Assembly: GCF_003605645.1 (NCBI RefSeq)
Contig: NZ_QVMU01000011.1
Coordinates: 79,966 to 143,965, forward strand
From: Vibrio sinensis
GTDB lineage: Bacteria > Pseudomonadota > Gammaproteobacteria > Enterobacterales > Vibrionaceae
Direction of reading: 5' to 3'
DNA: 64,000 nucleotides
Shown here: positions 51,757 to 63,696 of the stretch, piece after piece
Position numbering within the stretch: position 1 is the first letter of the stretch
How the letters are laid out: each line of letters opens with the position of its first letter
The notes under the pieces: model-generated
Told to the model about the DNA's origin: nothing
Databases searched by the model: none
Seen by the model: the letters and a program-made list of their open reading frames with translations, nothing else
Program-made: the position numbers and the translations under genes

Positions 51757-53481
51757 TTACGTTCTCTCCGTTTTGCTTAACCACATCTTATCCATACCCT
51801 CACCCTTGATCTGCATTGGGTAAACATGCTCAGTTTCATCAACATTGATATCAACAAACACCAAACGATCTTTCATATCCAGTGCTCGCTGCAAGCCCTC
51901 TTCAAGTTGATCTGGTGTTTCAATGCGAATACCAACATGACCATAGGCCTCCGCAATCGCGGCAAAATCAGGCACAGAGCTCATATAAGAGTTGGAGTGA
52001 CGTCCTTGGTATATGATGTCCTGCCATTGCTTTACCATGCCTAAAAAACGATTGTTCAAGTTAATGATTTTAACTGGAATATCGTATTGCATCGCGGTAG
52101 ATAATTCTTGAATGTTCATCTGAATACTACCATCACCGGTCACGACGACAACTTCTTCATTAGGCTTAGCAAACTTCACCCCCATTCCGGCAGGTAAACC
52201 AAAGCCCATCGTCCCTAAGCCACCTGAATTAATCCAACGACGTGGTTTATTGAACGGATAATAAAGTGCGGCAAACATTTGATGCTGCCCAACATCAGAC
52301 GCAACATAAGCGTCACCGTTGGTCAGTTTGTGCAATGTTTCAATCACTTGCTGTGGTTTAATCCGTTCTGGAGACTTCTCGTATTTCAAGCATTGAGTAC
52401 TGCGCCATGTTTCAATCTCTTGCCACCATGTTTCAATTGCTGCTGCGTCGTTTTTCCCACCTTGCTCCACCAGCAAGCTGACCATACTTTCGAGAACTTT
52501 CTCAGCAGAACCAACAATAGGCAGATCCGCTTTAACGTTCTTAGAGATCGAGGATGGATCGATATCAATATGCATGATCTTCGCATCAGGACAATACTTC
52601 TCTAAATTATTGGTCGTGCGATCATCAAAGCGAACGCCGATACCAAAAATAAGATCGGCATTATGCATCGCCATATTTGCTTCATAGGTTCCATGCATCC
52701 CAAGCATACCCAATGAGTTCTTATGCGTTCCTGGGAATGCACCTAGCCCCATGAGTGTACTCACTACCGGTATATTGAGTTTGTCCGCTAGGTAATATAG
52801 AGGTTCGTCTGCTTCTGAAATAACGGCACCACCGCCAACGTAAAGCACCGGTTTCTTCGCTTCAAGCAGCGCTTTTAAACCTTTCTTAATCTGACCTTTG
52901 TGCCCTGTTGTCGTTGGCTTATATGAACGCATTGACAAGGTTTCTGGGTATTCGTAAGGAAGTTTGTTCTGAGGGTTTAGAATGTCTTTCGGTAGATCAA
53001 TAACCACTGGGCCAGGACGACCTGTGGTTGCAATATAAAATGCTTTTTTTACTGTCTCAGGAATGTCTTCAGCTTTTTTTACTAGAAAGCTGTGTTTTAC
53101 AACCGGACGAGAAACACCAACAATATCGCACTCTTGAAATGCATCGTTACCAATGAGGTTAGTTGGAACGTTTCCAGACACCACAATCATTGGAATTGAA
53201 TCCATATATGCGGTCGCTATCCCTGTGATGGTATTGGTTGCACCGGGTCCAGAGCAGACAAGAACGACGCCTGGCTTACCCGTTGCTCGTGCATAACCAT
53301 CCGCCATATGCGTTGCCGCTTGTTCGTGACGTACCAGTACATGTTTTATTTGATCAGTCTTTGCATGCAAAGCATCATAAATATCTAAAACGGACCCACC
53401 TGGGTAACCAAAAATCTGCTCTACACCTTCTTCGATCAGAGACTGTACCATCATCTCTGCACCGGATAACATTACTGTCAT
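51757..53481 (-). CDS. ilvI: Acetolactate synthase III large (catalytic) subunit
   Basis: The 574-residue thiamine-diphosphate enzyme makes acetolactate or acetohydroxybutyrate, the common step for valine, leucine and isoleucine. Motifs are [15 protein letters not shown], the catalytic Glu in [10 protein letters not shown] (E53), [15 protein letters not shown], the FAD region [12 protein letters not shown], and the ThDP-Mg motif [11 protein letters not shown]...[12 protein letters not shown] lies six bases before the ATG. It is cotranscribed with ilvH. The sequence is closest to the IlvI (AHAS III) type rather than IlvG or IlvB. Confidence 0.95.
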   Translation of the reverse strand: MTVMLSGAEMMVQSLIEEGVEQIFGYPGGSVLDIYDALHAKTDQIKHVLVRHEQAATHMADGYARATGKPGVVLVCSGPGATNTITGIATAYMDSIPMIVVSGNVPTNLIGNDAFQECDIVGVSRPVVKHSFLVKKAEDIPETVKKAFYIATTGRPGPVVIDLPKDILNPQNKLPYEYPETLSMRSYKPTTTGHKGQIKKGLKALLEAKKPVLYVGGGAVISEADEPLYYLADKLNIPVVSTLMGLGAFPGTHKNSLGMLGMHGTYEANMAMHNADLIFGIGVRFDDRTTNNLEKYCPDAKIMHIDIDPSSISKNVKADLPIVGSAEKVLESMVSLLVEQGGKNDAAAIETWWQEIETWRSTQCLKYEKSPERIKPQQVIETLHKLTNGDAYVASDVGQHQMFAALYYPFNKPRRWINSGGLGTMGFGLPAGMGVKFAKPNEEVVVVTGDGSIQMNIQELSTAMQYDIPVKIINLNNRFLGMVKQWQDIIYQGRHSNSYMSSVPDFAAIAEAYGHVGIRIETPDQLEEGLQRALDMKDRLVFVDINVDETEHVYPMQIKGEGMDKMWLSKTERT

Positions 53482-53809
53482 ATTATTCTCCTTACCAATC
53501 GTCCAATGAATAAGGTCAATTCACTGGGCTGGTTTCACATAGTCTAGGTCTTACTTGTAGCCTAAAAAGAAACACATCCAATCTTTCAGCTATGCCATGC
53601 CATCGTCATAACAATGGGCAACTTAACGCAACAAATGTAACGTTTTATTTTCAAGGAATCCATTGCGACTTTCATCCCAGTTCCAACAAATAACCATCAT
53701 TTCCAGTGCTAGCAGCGCATTCATCCAAATAGTCTGTAACCTCCAGAGTTATTCATTAATTACAAAAGAAAAAAAATAGAATAATTTTCACACAGCTCCG
53801 AATTGATTC
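53482..53809 (-). promoter_or_regulatory. ilvIH upstream region, no gene seen
   Basis: About 330 bases. I looked for a branched-chain leader peptide with attenuator on the minus strand and found none. A 29-codon ORF (starting MKVAMDSLKIKRYICC) lacks runs of Leu, Ile or Val codons. In E. coli ilvIH is controlled by Lrp binding to several AT-rich sites; the AT-rich stretch at 53750-53815 would suit that but proves nothing. Confidence 0.35.
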
Positions 53810-53849
53810 AAAAAAAATCCCCCGCTAGCTATTCGCTGGCGAGGGATTC
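53810..53849 (-). terminator. Terminator of the acyl-CoA ligase gene
   Basis: Minus strand AATCCCTCGCCAGC-GAATA-GCTAGCGGGGGATT followed by T8, 25 bases past the stop. Confidence 0.9.
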
Positions 53850-53873
53850 TCTTGAGATGTCGGTTAAGCACCC

Positions 53874-55682
53874 CTATTTTTTAGGGTGTTTCTCATCGTA
53901 CATCTCTTCGATTTCATCTTGGTACTTATCGTGAATCACTTTACGACGTAGTTTCTGAGTTGGCGTTAGCTCACCATCATCCATCGAAAAAGACTTAGGT
54001 AATAATTTGAATTTTTTAACTTGTTCAAATTTCGCTAACTCTTTTTGCAAGTCATTAACTCGCTTTTCAAACATCTCGATAATTTGGTGATGTTTAATTA
54101 ATTCCATACGGTCATGGTAAGCGATGTTCAGCTCTTTCGCATACTCTTCCAATGTATCAAAACATGGCACGATAAGAGCTGATACAAATTTGCGCGTATC
54201 AGCAATAACCGCGATGTGCTCGATAAAGTGGTCTTTACCAATCGCGCCTTCAATCATTTGAGGAGCAATATATTTACCATTTGAAGTTTTCATTAGCTCT
54301 TTAATGCGATCGGTAATAAACACATTACCATTCTCATCAATATAACCAGCATCCCCCGTTTTAAGGAAACCATGCTCATCAAATGTTGCTGCTGTTTCTT
54401 CTGGCATTTTGTAGTAGCCACGCATAACCATTGGACCACGCACCAAAATTTCGTTGTTTTCACCAATCTTCACTTGGGCACCAGGCATAGCCATACCAAT
54501 AGAATCAGGGTTAAAACACTTATCATCCCAGCATGATACTGTCGCTGTCGTTTCTGTCATACCGTAGCCCAACTTAACGTTGATACCTATTGCATGGAAA
54601 AATCGACCAATAGTCTCGTCTAATTTTGCGCCACCACATGGCATAAAGTTAATACGACCACCCAGTAAAGCACGTAACTTGGAGAGAACTAACTTATCTG
54701 CTAAAGCATGAGATTTTCGCAGTGCAATAGATGGTTTACGCCCCTCCTGGTGGCAAACCGCCATTTTAGCGCCCATGTTAACCGCCCATGTGAATAACAC
54801 TTTGCGAATAAATGGAGCTTTTGACACTTTCTCATGAATTGCAGAAAAGATTTTTTCGTAAAAACGCGGTACCGCGGCCATAACTGTTGGACGAATTTCT
54901 CCCAAAGCATCTCGCACCTGCATGGTGTCTTGTAGATAGCAGTTGGTTGCCCCTTTATAAAGGGTATAGAAAGTCCAAGCACGTTCGAAAACATGCGATA
55001 ACGGTAAGAAACACAGTGATACATCATCTTCGGTAAGACTAAGACGCTGATCATGTCCCTCTAGCTGAGCTGCAATATTGGCGAAATCCAACATTACACC
55101 TTTCGGCTGCCCAGTAGTACCTGAGGTATAAATCAATGTAAAAACATCATCAATCGCAGCATTAGAAAGGCGCTGGGTCAATTCAGGCTGATGCTCTGAT
55201 TGTCCAAGTTCCATGAACTGTTCCCATGTAACAGCAAATTCATGGCCTTTAAGATCAACATCATTAGACATTGCTACGATTAATTCAAGCTGTTCGCACT
55301 GTTCGAAAATACCAACAGCAGCATCAAATTGTGGCTGTTCGCCGACAAACAGAACTCTTACATCGGCATTTTGCAAAATGTAAGCAGACTGAGCCGCTGT
55401 ACTTGTTGGATAAATTGGAACAGTAACACCACGGAGCTGCATTGCTGCAAAATCAGCAACGGTCCATTGGGGCATGTTATTTGAGAAGATCCCTATCTTA
55501 TCTTGAACTCTGATACCTTGAGCCAATAGAGCAAGCGATAATTGATCCACTTGCTGACCAAACTGCTTCCAGCTAATACCTTGCCAAGCATTGTCTACTT
55601 TATGCTTTAAAGCAACGCGGTCACCGCCTTTAGCAATTTGTTCACGAATTCTATTTACGATATGAAAATCTAAGTTGGCCAT
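53874..55682 (-). CDS. Long-chain acyl-CoA ligase, FAA1/COG1022 type
   Basis: The 602-residue adenylate-forming enzyme has the AMP-binding P-loop [17 protein letters not shown] (about 185-201), [26 protein letters not shown], and the hinge region [33 protein letters not shown], with a C-terminal catalytic Lys region. Activation of long-chain fatty acids with CoA is the likely reaction. It is of the eukaryote-like long form and distinct from E. coli FadD. It lies alone between ilvIH and leuO; its substrate range is unknown. Confidence 0.9.
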   Translation of the reverse strand: MANLDFHIVNRIREQIAKGGDRVALKHKVDNAWQGISWKQFGQQVDQLSLALLAQGIRVQDKIGIFSNNMPQWTVADFAAMQLRGVTVPIYPTSTAAQSAYILQNADVRVLFVGEQPQFDAAVGIFEQCEQLELIVAMSNDVDLKGHEFAVTWEQFMELGQSEHQPELTQRLSNAAIDDVFTLIYTSGTTGQPKGVMLDFANIAAQLEGHDQRLSLTEDDVSLCFLPLSHVFERAWTFYTLYKGATNCYLQDTMQVRDALGEIRPTVMAAVPRFYEKIFSAIHEKVSKAPFIRKVLFTWAVNMGAKMAVCHQEGRKPSIALRKSHALADKLVLSKLRALLGGRINFMPCGGAKLDETIGRFFHAIGINVKLGYGMTETTATVSCWDDKCFNPDSIGMAMPGAQVKIGENNEILVRGPMVMRGYYKMPEETAATFDEHGFLKTGDAGYIDENGNVFITDRIKELMKTSNGKYIAPQMIEGAIGKDHFIEHIAVIADTRKFVSALIVPCFDTLEEYAKELNIAYHDRMELIKHHQIIEMFEKRVNDLQKELAKFEQVKKFKLLPKSFSMDDGELTPTQKLRRKVIHDKYQDEIEEMYDEKHPKK

Positions 55683-55787
55683 CTAATCACTACCTTTAGC
55701 TTACACCTGTAAGCTTTTCAGCGCACAAGTGTACATTTCGCATTAAAAAAGGCAACTGACGATAATCAAACTTGTGGTTACAAATAG

Positions 55788-55825
55788 TAAAAAACCTTGA
55801 ATAAATACTGCTTATCCAAGGTTTT
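55788..55825 (-). terminator. leuO terminator
   Basis: Minus strand AAAACCTTG ... CAAGGTTTT with additional GATAA/TTATT pairing and T6 after the stem, 20 bases past the leuO stop. Confidence 0.8.
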
Positions 55826-55847
55826 CCGTCGGTTAAGTAGGCAAATA

Positions 55848-56807
55848 TTATTTCACGGCGATAACTTCACCGCAGATCATCATCAACTGGTCACGCAACC
55901 AGATGTGACCTTTGTCTTTCTCACTCGATTCATGCCAACTTAGATAACCGCTAATTTGCGCATTTGCATATGGAAATTCGAAAGTTTGCAACTGTTCGTT
56001 ATTCGCTGCATGCTCAACCATCCAAGCAGGAGCAATGGTGATAAGCTCTGATTGGCCGACAACATACAGCACATTGCTCAGGCTTGTACCCTCATAATAA
56101 GCAGGCACGTCTAGTTCACGGTAAGCTTGTTCAGAGAAACTACGCTGGCCATGTACTTTAGATAGTTTAGCATGTCGCTCACGACGTAGATTATCGGCTG
56201 TAACTTTACCTTGCATTCTAGGGTGTGATTTAGAGGCAACCACAACTAACTTATCTTGGAATATTTCAGTACTAGAGAATCCTTGCTCATCAAATCGAGC
56301 ATAATCAACCACAAAATCGACCGCTTGGTAACGCATTCTCTCCGCGAGTTGACGATCAAACTCCGCATCTAAGTGCAATTGAATATTTGGTGCAATTTCA
56401 TGCATCGTAGAAATGATTTTAGGTGCAAAACGCATATCACAAGGGCTGCAAATCGCCAACTTGAATAGGCGTGTTGAGGTCTCAGGAGCGAATACAGAGC
56501 ACGGCAGCTCGTTGCGAATTAACTGAAGAGATTGACGCACAGGATCAAAAAGTTGGCGAGCACGTTGCGTTGGTTGGATTCCTCGTCCATGTCGAATAAA
56601 CAGTTCATCATTAAACATGACCTTGAGGCGAGCAACAGCATTACTAACCGCCGGCTGAGACATACCCAAATTATGCGCAGCACGGGTAATATTTTGTTCC
56701 TGCATAACTGCATCAAATACTGTCAGTAAGTTTAAATCTACACCACGTAAGGTACTTTCCATTCGGTATCCAGCAATAGCTTCCATCGACTGTTTCTTAT
56801 CGCTCAT
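55848..56807 (-). CDS. leuO: LysR-type transcriptional regulator LeuO
   Basis: The 319-residue protein has an N-terminal winged helix-turn-helix (about 20-85) nearly identical to E. coli LeuO: VDLNLLTVFDAVMQEQNITRAA and MSQPAVSNAVARLKVMFNDELF. An effector-binding domain follows, ending YLSWHESSEKDKGHIWLRDQL. LeuO antagonises H-NS silencing and acts widely on stress and virulence genes. It is divergent from leuABCD, with about 540 AT-rich bases between it and leuL, the same arrangement as in E. coli. Confidence 0.96.
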   Translation of the reverse strand: MSDKKQSMEAIAGYRMESTLRGVDLNLLTVFDAVMQEQNITRAAHNLGMSQPAVSNAVARLKVMFNDELFIRHGRGIQPTQRARQLFDPVRQSLQLIRNELPCSVFAPETSTRLFKLAICSPCDMRFAPKIISTMHEIAPNIQLHLDAEFDRQLAERMRYQAVDFVVDYARFDEQGFSSTEIFQDKLVVVASKSHPRMQGKVTADNLRRERHAKLSKVHGQRSFSEQAYRELDVPAYYEGTSLSNVLYVVGQSELITIAPAWMVEHAANNEQLQTFEFPYANAQISGYLSWHESSEKDKGHIWLRDQLMMICGEVIAVK

Positions 56808-57288
56808 TCGTACGCCTCTTAAATTTCATCAGTTATCGTCGTTCTTGTAAAAAATGAGTTGGGAGAAAACTAATTCTTATTATTTATCAGCCAGATAATC
56901 TCCAACGCACCCTCACTATCAACGATTTGATGAATGATTAGCAACCGGATTGATAACTAATCATTATTTTTTATCCTTATAGGCAGTGATAACTTATAAA
57001 TCAGAAACTTAAACTCAATATAAAAAAACATAAAACGCCAAAATCCTTACGCAAGCGTTTAAATTAGACAATGATTTAGATCGTTAGGTCCAATTCAGTA
57101 AACATCACGGGGGACTATCAATACAAGCCCCCACTCTTTCACCTAGTAAATACCAAACGAGCTCCAATGATTAGGATTTGTAATATGATTTCTTGTTATC
57201 TCTAATCTTCGCTAATGGATATTCGATTAAATATTCTTTATCTAGGTAGCAAACGAGGTATGTCATGAACAAAAAATAAACTTTATGG
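56808..57288. promoter_or_regulatory. AT-rich leuO-leu divergent control region
   Basis: About 480 bases without a gene. It contains a perfect 9-base inverted repeat AATGATTAG / CTAATCATT (56933-56941 and 56957-56965), a G5/C5 repeat (57109-57113 and 57128-57132), and long A/T runs near 56940-57060. AT-rich DNA here is the expected target of H-NS and LeuO in relatives. The individual sites are unproven. Confidence 0.5.
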
Positions 57289-57317
57289 TTGACTCACTCC
57301 CTTGAGTACGGTACTAA
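57289..57317 (+). promoter_or_regulatory. leu operon sigma-70 promoter
   Basis: TTGACT (57289-57294), 17-base spacer, TACTAA (57312-57317), ending about 33 bases before the leuL ATG. Confidence 0.75.
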
Positions 57318-57349
57318 TTTGTTAACTTAATATTGTGGATTGCTTAACA

Positions 57350-57412
57350 ATGTCAGCACCTTTTTCTATCCTCATTCGCCTCCTCCTTATCGTAACTTAT
57401 ATACGCGGGTAG
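57350..57412 (+). CDS. leuL: leu operon leader peptide (20 aa)
   Basis: ATG at 57350 opens a 20-codon ORF ending in TAG. Its middle reads S-I-L-I-R-L-L-L-I-V with four Leu codons (CTC, CTC, CTC, CTT) within six codons, flanked by Ile and Val. It lies between a good promoter and a terminator-like attenuator, ahead of leuA. Its last codons contain GCGGGT (57405-57410), complementary to the ACCCGC arm of the attenuator, so a ribosome stalled or not at the Leu codons decides which fold forms. E. coli LeuL is 28 aa with four Leu codons. Confidence 0.93.
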   Translation: MSAPFSILIRLLLIVTYIRG

Positions 57413-57445
57413 GCTGTGGAAGAAAAATGACCACATAAGATTTCC

Positions 57446-57475
57446 AAAAACCCGCACCTAGATGCGGGTTTTTTT
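57446..57475 (+). terminator. leu operon attenuator
   Basis: AACCCGCA-CCTAGA-TGCGGGTT followed by seven T, 33 bases after the leuL stop and about 50 before leuA. An upstream TGTGG / CCACA stem (about 57415-57435) could be the pause hairpin. Confidence 0.92.
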
Positions 57476-57526
57476 GTAACTATTGACTGGATGAACACGA
57501 TTAATTATCGGCAAAAGGATGTGAAC

Positions 57527-59077
57527 ATGAACGATCAGGTGATTATATTCGACACGACACTGCGCGATGGCGAACAAGCCTTGTTAGCAAGCTTGACAGT
57601 AAAAGAAAAACTGCAAATCGCCTACGCCTTAGAGCGTCTAGGCGTTGATGTTATCGAAGCAGGTTTTCCTGTTTCATCGCCTGGCGATTTTGAATCGGTT
57701 CGTACCATTGCTCAAAATGTTAAAAACAGCCGAATTTGTGGTCTTTCTCGAGCAGTCGCAAAGGATATTGATGCTGCAGCTGAAGCATTGAAAGTCGCTG
57801 AAGCATTCCGTATTCATACATTTATCTCAACCTCGACAGTGCATGTACAAGACAAACTACGTCGTAGCTATGATGATGTAGTGGAAATGGGCGTAAAAGC
57901 AGTTAAACATGCACGTAACTATACAGATGATGTCGAGTTCTCTTGCGAAGACGCTGGCCGAACTCCTATTGATAACCTATGTCGAATGGTCGAAGCCGCT
58001 ATTAATGCTGGAGCAAGCACCATCAACATTCCCGATACTGTAGGCTACACCGTTCCCAACGAGTTTGGCGGTATTATTCAAACCCTATTCAATCGTGTAC
58101 CAAACATCGATAAAGCGATTATCTCTGTGCACTGTCACGATGACTTAGGCATGTCTGTTGCTAATTCCATTGCCGCTGTCCAAGCAGGTGCTCGTCAAGT
58201 TGAGGGCACAATTAATGGTATTGGCGAACGAGCTGGAAACTGCTCACTAGAAGAAATCGCAATGATCATCAAAACCCGCCAAGAACTATTAGGGGTTCAT
58301 ACCGGACTAAAACACGATGAAATCCATCGAACCAGCAAATTGGTCAGTCAGCTTTGTAATATGCCTATTCAAGACAACAAAGCAATCGTCGGGGCTAATG
58401 CCTTTAGTCATTCCTCAGGCATTCACCAAGATGGCATGCTAAAAAACAAGAACACTTATGAAATCATGACACCTGAATCCATCGGCCTAAAAAATAAGGC
58501 ACTAAATTTGACTAGCCGTTCAGGGCGAGCGGCAGTGAAAAGCCATATGGAGGCGATGGGCTATAAGGAAAATGACGAGTACAACCTAGATGCATTGTAC
58601 GATGACTTTTTAAAGCTAGCTGATAGAAAAGGACAGGTCTTCGATTACGACCTTGAAGCGTTGATGCACTTCTCCAATTTGAGAGAAGAAGATGATTTCT
58701 ACAAATTGAATTATTTAAGCGTTCAATCGGGCAGTGTCATGGCAACAACGAGTATCAAGATCCAATGTGGTGATGAAGAAAAAAGTGAGGCCGCTGTCGG
58801 TAACGGTCCCGTTGATGCGCTATACCAGTGCATCTATCGAGTCACTGGATATGATATTGTTTTAGACAAGTTCGATTTAACTGCTAAAGGCGAAGGTGAG
58901 GATGGCCTAGGGCAAGCGGATATTATTGCGAACTATAAAGGGCGTAAATATCACGGAACCGGGGTGTCTACTGATATTGTTGAAGCTTCCGGACAAGCAT
59001 TACTCCACGTAATCAACAGTATTCACCGTGCAAATCAAATTGCTCAAATCAAGCAACAGAAAATAGCCACTGTTTAA
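57527..59077 (+). CDS. leuA: 2-isopropylmalate synthase
   Basis: The 516-residue enzyme condenses acetyl-CoA with 2-ketoisovalerate, the committed step of leucine synthesis. The barrel begins [18 protein letters not shown], with [14 protein letters not shown] [14 protein letters not shown] metal-binding His and [16 protein letters not shown]-terminal regulatory domain (about 385-516) gives leucine feedback. I chose the internal Met (MNDQVII) because AAGGA lies seven bases upstream and the E. coli protein starts there; 12 more codons are open. First gene of leuABCD behind the attenuator. Confidence 0.97.
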   Translation: MNDQVIIFDTTLRDGEQALLASLTVKEKLQIAYALERLGVDVIEAGFPVSSPGDFESVRTIAQNVKNSRICGLSRAVAKDIDAAAEALKVAEAFRIHTFISTSTVHVQDKLRRSYDDVVEMGVKAVKHARNYTDDVEFSCEDAGRTPIDNLCRMVEAAINAGASTINIPDTVGYTVPNEFGGIIQTLFNRVPNIDKAIISVHCHDDLGMSVANSIAAVQAGARQVEGTINGIGERAGNCSLEEIAMIIKTRQELLGVHTGLKHDEIHRTSKLVSQLCNMPIQDNKAIVGANAFSHSSGIHQDGMLKNKNTYEIMTPESIGLKNKALNLTSRSGRAAVKSHMEAMGYKENDEYNLDALYDDFLKLADRKGQVFDYDLEALMHFSNLREEDDFYKLNYLSVQSGSVMATTSIKIQCGDEEKSEAAVGNGPVDALYQCIYRVTGYDIVLDKFDLTAKGEGEDGLGQADIIANYKGRKYHGTGVSTDIVEASGQALLHVINSIHRANQIAQIKQQKIATV

Positions 59078-59081
59078 CACG

Positions 59082-59161
59082 CCTAGAATAAGGTTCATAT
59101 TTCTAGGGTATTAGGATTTCGCTATCTCTATACACAAAGGGTTTGACGGGTATAGAGATAG
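59082..59161 (+). repeat. Two intercistronic hairpins between leuA and leuB
   Basis: CCTAGAA (59082-59088) with TTCTAGG (59101-59107), then a perfect 12-base repeat CTATCTCTATAC (59122-59133) with GTATAGAGATAG (59150-59161). No T-run follows, so they are unlikely to be terminators. Confidence 0.7.
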
Positions 59162-59174
59162 AAACAAAAGATAA

Positions 59175-60275
<1,101 letters not shown>

Positions 60276-60309
60276 TAATCACACAGTCGCTTTGTTATAT
60301 TGCCAAATA

Positions 60310-60339
60310 CCGATGACTTGGTTTGATTCAAGTCATCGG
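60310..60339 (+). repeat. Intercistronic hairpin between leuB and leuC
   Basis: Perfect 11-base repeat CCGATGACTTG (60310-60320) and CAAGTCATCGG (60329-60339), loop GTTTGATT, no T-run after it. Confidence 0.7.
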
Positions 60340-60450
60340 ACCTACAACCAAAGCCATGAACCATTTATCCCTAAATATTTAACGTTTTAAAAGGGAAAAT
60401 TAATGCTGAGAGCGCTGTTGTAGCAACAAGGACGATAAGGAAAGGAAGCA

Positions 60451-61851
60451 ATGAGTAAAACACTTTACGAAAAGGTTTATGACGCACATGTTGCTGTCGC
60501 CGCAGAGGGTGAAAACCCAATTCTTTATATAGATCGTCATCTAGTTCACGAAGTGACCTCACCACAAGCATTTGATGGGTTGCGCGAAAAAGGCCGTCGA
60601 GTCCGTCAGGTGGGTAAAACATTCGCCACCATGGATCACAACGTCTCAACGACAACCAAAGACATTAGTGCCTCCGGTGAGATGGCACGAATTCAAATGG
60701 AAACTCTATCAAAAAATTGCGAAGAGTTTGGTGTCACTTTGTACGACATTAACCACAAATACCAAGGGATCGTCCATGTTATGGGGCCAGAGCTAGGTAT
60801 CACCCTACCAGGTATGACTATCGTATGTGGTGATTCCCATACCGCTACTCATGGTGCATTCGGATCCTTGGCCTTTGGGATAGGGACATCCGAAGTTGAG
60901 CATGTATTAGCAACACAAACGCTTAAGCAAGCTCGTGCAAAGACAATGAAGATCGAAGTAAAAGGTAAGGTCGCAGAGGGCATTACTGCAAAAGATATTG
61001 TGCTAGCGATTATAGGAAAAACGACCGCAGCTGGCGGCACAGGTTACGTCGTTGAATTCTGTGGCGAAGCGATCACAGACCTTTCGATGGAAGGGCGCAT
61101 GACCGTTTGTAATATGGCGATCGAATTAGGAGCTAAAGCTGGTCTTATCGCCCCTGATCAAACAACGTTTGATTATATTAAAGGTCGTAAGTTTTCGCCG
61201 AAAAATGAAGAGCTTAGTGCCGCTGTCGAGTACTGGAAAACATTAAAAACTGACGATGATGCTCAATTTGATGCGACAGTGACATTAAACGCTGCAGATA
61301 TCAAACCACAAGTCACATGGGGTACAAACCCGGGGCAAGTCATTTCAGTGGACACACCAATTCCATCACCAAATCACTTTGATGATCCCGTTGAAAAAGC
61401 ATCCGCAGAAAAGGCATTAGCGTACATGGGGCTTGAAGCAGGAAAAGCCCTATCTGATTACTCCATCGATAAGGTATTTGTCGGCTCTTGTACTAACTCT
61501 CGCATTGAAGACATGCGCGCTGCAGCAAAGGTAGCAAAAGGTCGCAAAGTTGCCTCGCACGTTCAAGCCCTTATTGTTCCAGGTTCAGAGCAAGTCAAAG
61601 CCCAAGCTGAAGCAGAAGGATTAGATGCAATCTTTAAGGAAGCTGGATTTGAGTGGCGCCTACCCGGTTGCTCAATGTGCCTAGCAATGAACAACGACCG
61701 CTTAGGTCCTCATGAACGCTGTGCTTCAACGTCAAACCGCAACTTCGAGGGTCGACAAGGTCGTGATGGCCGAACCCACTTAGTGAGTCCAGCAATGGCA
61801 GCAGCAGCAGCAATAGCAGGTCATTTCGTTGATATTCGTGAGTTAGATTAA
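60451..61851 (+). CDS. leuC: 3-isopropylmalate dehydratase large subunit
   Basis: The 466-residue aconitase-family protein carries three Cys that hold the [4Fe-4S] cluster, C347 in [13 protein letters not shown] and C407/C410 in [10 protein letters not shown], at the same positions as in E. coli LeuC. DHNVSTT and [12 protein letters not shown] lie in the N-terminal half. With LeuD it isomerises 2- to 3-isopropylmalate. AAGGAAG lies before the ATG. leuD follows after 12 bases. Confidence 0.98.
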   Translation: MSKTLYEKVYDAHVAVAAEGENPILYIDRHLVHEVTSPQAFDGLREKGRRVRQVGKTFATMDHNVSTTTKDISASGEMARIQMETLSKNCEEFGVTLYDINHKYQGIVHVMGPELGITLPGMTIVCGDSHTATHGAFGSLAFGIGTSEVEHVLATQTLKQARAKTMKIEVKGKVAEGITAKDIVLAIIGKTTAAGGTGYVVEFCGEAITDLSMEGRMTVCNMAIELGAKAGLIAPDQTTFDYIKGRKFSPKNEELSAAVEYWKTLKTDDDAQFDATVTLNAADIKPQVTWGTNPGQVISVDTPIPSPNHFDDPVEKASAEKALAYMGLEAGKALSDYSIDKVFVGSCTNSRIEDMRAAAKVAKGRKVASHVQALIVPGSEQVKAQAEAEGLDAIFKEAGFEWRLPGCSMCLAMNNDRLGPHERCASTSNRNFEGRQGRDGRTHLVSPAMAAAAAIAGHFVDIRELD

Positions 61852-61863
61852 GGAGAGTCGATT

Positions 61864-62466
61864 ATGTCAGGTTTTAAACAACATACGGGCTTAGTTGTGC
61901 CTTTAGATGCCGCCAATGTCGACACTGACGCCATCATTCCAAAACAGTTTTTACAGAAAGTTTCTCGCTTAGGCTTTGGCAAGAATCTATTCCACGATTG
62001 GCGTTTTCTTGATGATTCAGGAGAACAACCAAATCCCGATTTCGTGATGAATGCTCCTCGTTATCAAGGTGCTTCTATTCTATTAGCTCGAGAGAACTTT
62101 GGTTGTGGCTCATCCCGTGAACATGCACCTTGGGCTCTCGCGGACTATGGGATCAAAGCGATGATCGCGCCGAGTTTTGCTGATATTTTTTATGGCAACT
62201 CAATAAATAATCAAATGGTGCCCGTGCGCTTAACAGAGCAAGAAGTCGATGAGATTTTCCAGTATGTTGAAGCAAATGAGGGAGCCCAAGTTGAGGTCGA
62301 CCTGGAAGCAAATCTCGTTAGAGCCAATGGTAAGGAATATAGTTTTGAAATCGATAGTTTCCGTCGTCACTGCCTACTTAACGGATTAGATAATATCGGC
62401 CTAACTCTACAGCATGAAGATAAAATCGCTGAATATGAGAGTAAGATTCCAAGCTTCTTAGCTTAA
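61864..62466 (+). CDS. leuD: 3-isopropylmalate dehydratase small subunit
   Basis: The 200-residue aconitase swivel-domain protein has [23 protein letters not shown] at the start and [15 protein letters not shown] with the SSREH substrate-binding motif, then [16 protein letters not shown]. Length equals E. coli LeuD (201) within one residue. It is the last gene of leuABCD. GGAGAG precedes the ATG. Confidence 0.97.
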   Translation: MSGFKQHTGLVVPLDAANVDTDAIIPKQFLQKVSRLGFGKNLFHDWRFLDDSGEQPNPDFVMNAPRYQGASILLARENFGCGSSREHAPWALADYGIKAMIAPSFADIFYGNSINNQMVPVRLTEQEVDEIFQYVEANEGAQVEVDLEANLVRANGKEYSFEIDSFRRHCLLNGLDNIGLTLQHEDKIAEYESKIPSFLA

Positions 62467-62472
62467 GCTAAG

Positions 62473-62508
62473 AATAACAAAGGTTGGCAACTGCCAACCT
62501 TTGTTATT
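62473..62508. terminator. leu operon terminator
   Basis: Perfect 17-base inverted repeat AATAACAAAGGTTGGCA-AC-TGCCAACCTTTGTTATT right after leuD. The T-tract is interrupted but the stem is very strong. Confidence 0.8.
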
Positions 62509-62576
62509 TCAAATGAAATATTTACTTCGCCATATAGGTCTAATTAGTAACATATTAAAAATATTGAGTAATATCT

Positions 62577-63359
62577 ATGCCTAGATTGACCGTTTTAAGC
62601 CTCGTACTATTTTCATTCCCCTTATATGCCGCACCTGAATCAAAGCTATGGGGCTACTGGCAACAGAGTAATGAAAACAATGCCGCTGAGATATCTCATC
62701 AAACATGGCAAGAAATACTAACTGAATATGTATCGAAGCAAGGAGAGGACAACCTGTTTGCGTATCAAGCGGTCACTCAAAGTGATAATGCCAAACTCGA
62801 TAGCTACCTAAGTCAGATGACACAACTGAACCCACTTCAATACTCCAAAGATGAGCAATATGCCTATTGGGTTAATATCTACAATGCGATTACCGTAGAT
62901 CTTATCCTAGAAGAGTACCCTGTTAGCTCAATTACTAAACTAGGTGGTCTTTTTAGCTTTGGCCCTTGGGATGAAAAAGTGGTCACAATTAACGGTAAAA
63001 CTCTGACTCTCAATGACATTGAGCATCGGATTTTAAGACCTATTTGGCAAGATCCTCGTACTCATTATGCAGTGAATTGTGCCAGTCTAGGCTGTCCTAA
63101 TTTGCAAACCTCCGCATTTACAGCAAGAAATAGCGAACAACTTTTAGAGCAAGCCGCTATGGAGTTTATCAATAGTGATAAAGGCGTTAAGCAACAAGAA
63201 AAAAAACTGATTGTGTCATCAATTTACGATTGGTTTGCTACAGATTTTGCTATCGATGGTGGCGTTAGAAATCACCTAAAGAAGTATCGACCAGAGTTAA
63301 AGGAGTCTCAGAAGTCATTAGATTATGAATATGACTGGTCGCTAAACGAAAAGCGTTAA
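62577..63359 (+). CDS. DUF547 domain exported protein
   Basis: The 260-residue protein has a signal peptide (about 1-18, ending LYA-AP) and a DUF547 domain (about 75-215). The conserved segments are DEQYAYWVNIYNAITVDLILEEYP, ITLNDIEH-type LTLNDIEHRILRP, the HYAVNCASLGCPNL motif with two conserved Cys, and a late IVSSIYDWFATDF. The YWVNxYNA pattern suggests a transglutaminase-like fold, but no activity is established. A likely periplasmic protein. It stands alone between the leu operon and the rRNA operon terminator. Confidence 0.88.
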   Translation: MPRLTVLSLVLFSFPLYAAPESKLWGYWQQSNENNAAEISHQTWQEILTEYVSKQGEDNLFAYQAVTQSDNAKLDSYLSQMTQLNPLQYSKDEQYAYWVNIYNAITVDLILEEYPVSSITKLGGLFSFGPWDEKVVTINGKTLTLNDIEHRILRPIWQDPRTHYAVNCASLGCPNLQTSAFTARNSEQLLEQAAMEFINSDKGVKQQEKKLIVSSIYDWFATDFAIDGGVRNHLKKYRPELKESQKSLDYEYDWSLNEKR

Positions 63360-63381
63360 TTTTTTTGAAGATTTAGATACG

Positions 63382-63411
63382 AAAAAGCCCCGACCTTTCG
63401 GTCAGGGCTCT
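63382..63411 (-). terminator. rRNA operon terminator
   Basis: Minus strand GAGCCCTGACC-GAAA-GGTCGGGGC followed by T5: a GNRA-capped stem just after the distal 5S gene. Confidence 0.93.
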
Positions 63412-63417
63412 AAAATA

Positions 63418-63537
63418 TTACCTGGCGATGTCCTACTCTCACATGGGGAAACCCCACACTACCATCGGCGCTACTTTGTTTCACTTCTGAGTTCGGCATG
63501 GAATCAGGTGGGTCCAAAGCGCTATTGTCGCCAAGAA
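63418..63537 (-). rRNA. rrf: 5S ribosomal RNA, distal copy
   Basis: About 120 bases, nearly identical to the proximal 5S. It differs at both ends and in one helix: the arm GTTGC...GCAAT of the proximal copy is GCTTTG...CAAAG here, so both strands of the helix changed together and pairing is kept. Conserved core CCATGCCGAACTCAGAAGTGA is intact (not quoted in full). It lies downstream of tRNA-Thr, the same tail as E. coli rrnD. Ends are placed by alignment to the proximal copy. Confidence 0.93.
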
Positions 63538-63553
63538 AATTCTTTTTAATAGA

Positions 63554-63629
<76 letters not shown>

Positions 63630-63654
63630 ACACAAAAACTGTGTCCGGTGGACT

Positions 63655-63688
63655 AAAAAAGCCCGCTTTTTTCAAACGGGCTCTTTCA
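63655..63688 (-). terminator. Internal terminator between proximal 5S and tRNA-Thr
   Basis: Minus strand GAGCCCG-TTTGAAAAAAG-CGGGCTTTTTT. It would stop many transcripts before tRNA-Thr and the second 5S unless antitermination or readthrough operates. Confidence 0.85.
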
Positions 63689-63696
63689 TAAAATTA

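Noticed and set aside
53590..53690. Possible branched-chain leader peptide upstream of ilvIH
   Set aside because: The only short ORF has no cluster of Leu, Ile or Val codons and no attenuator follows it.
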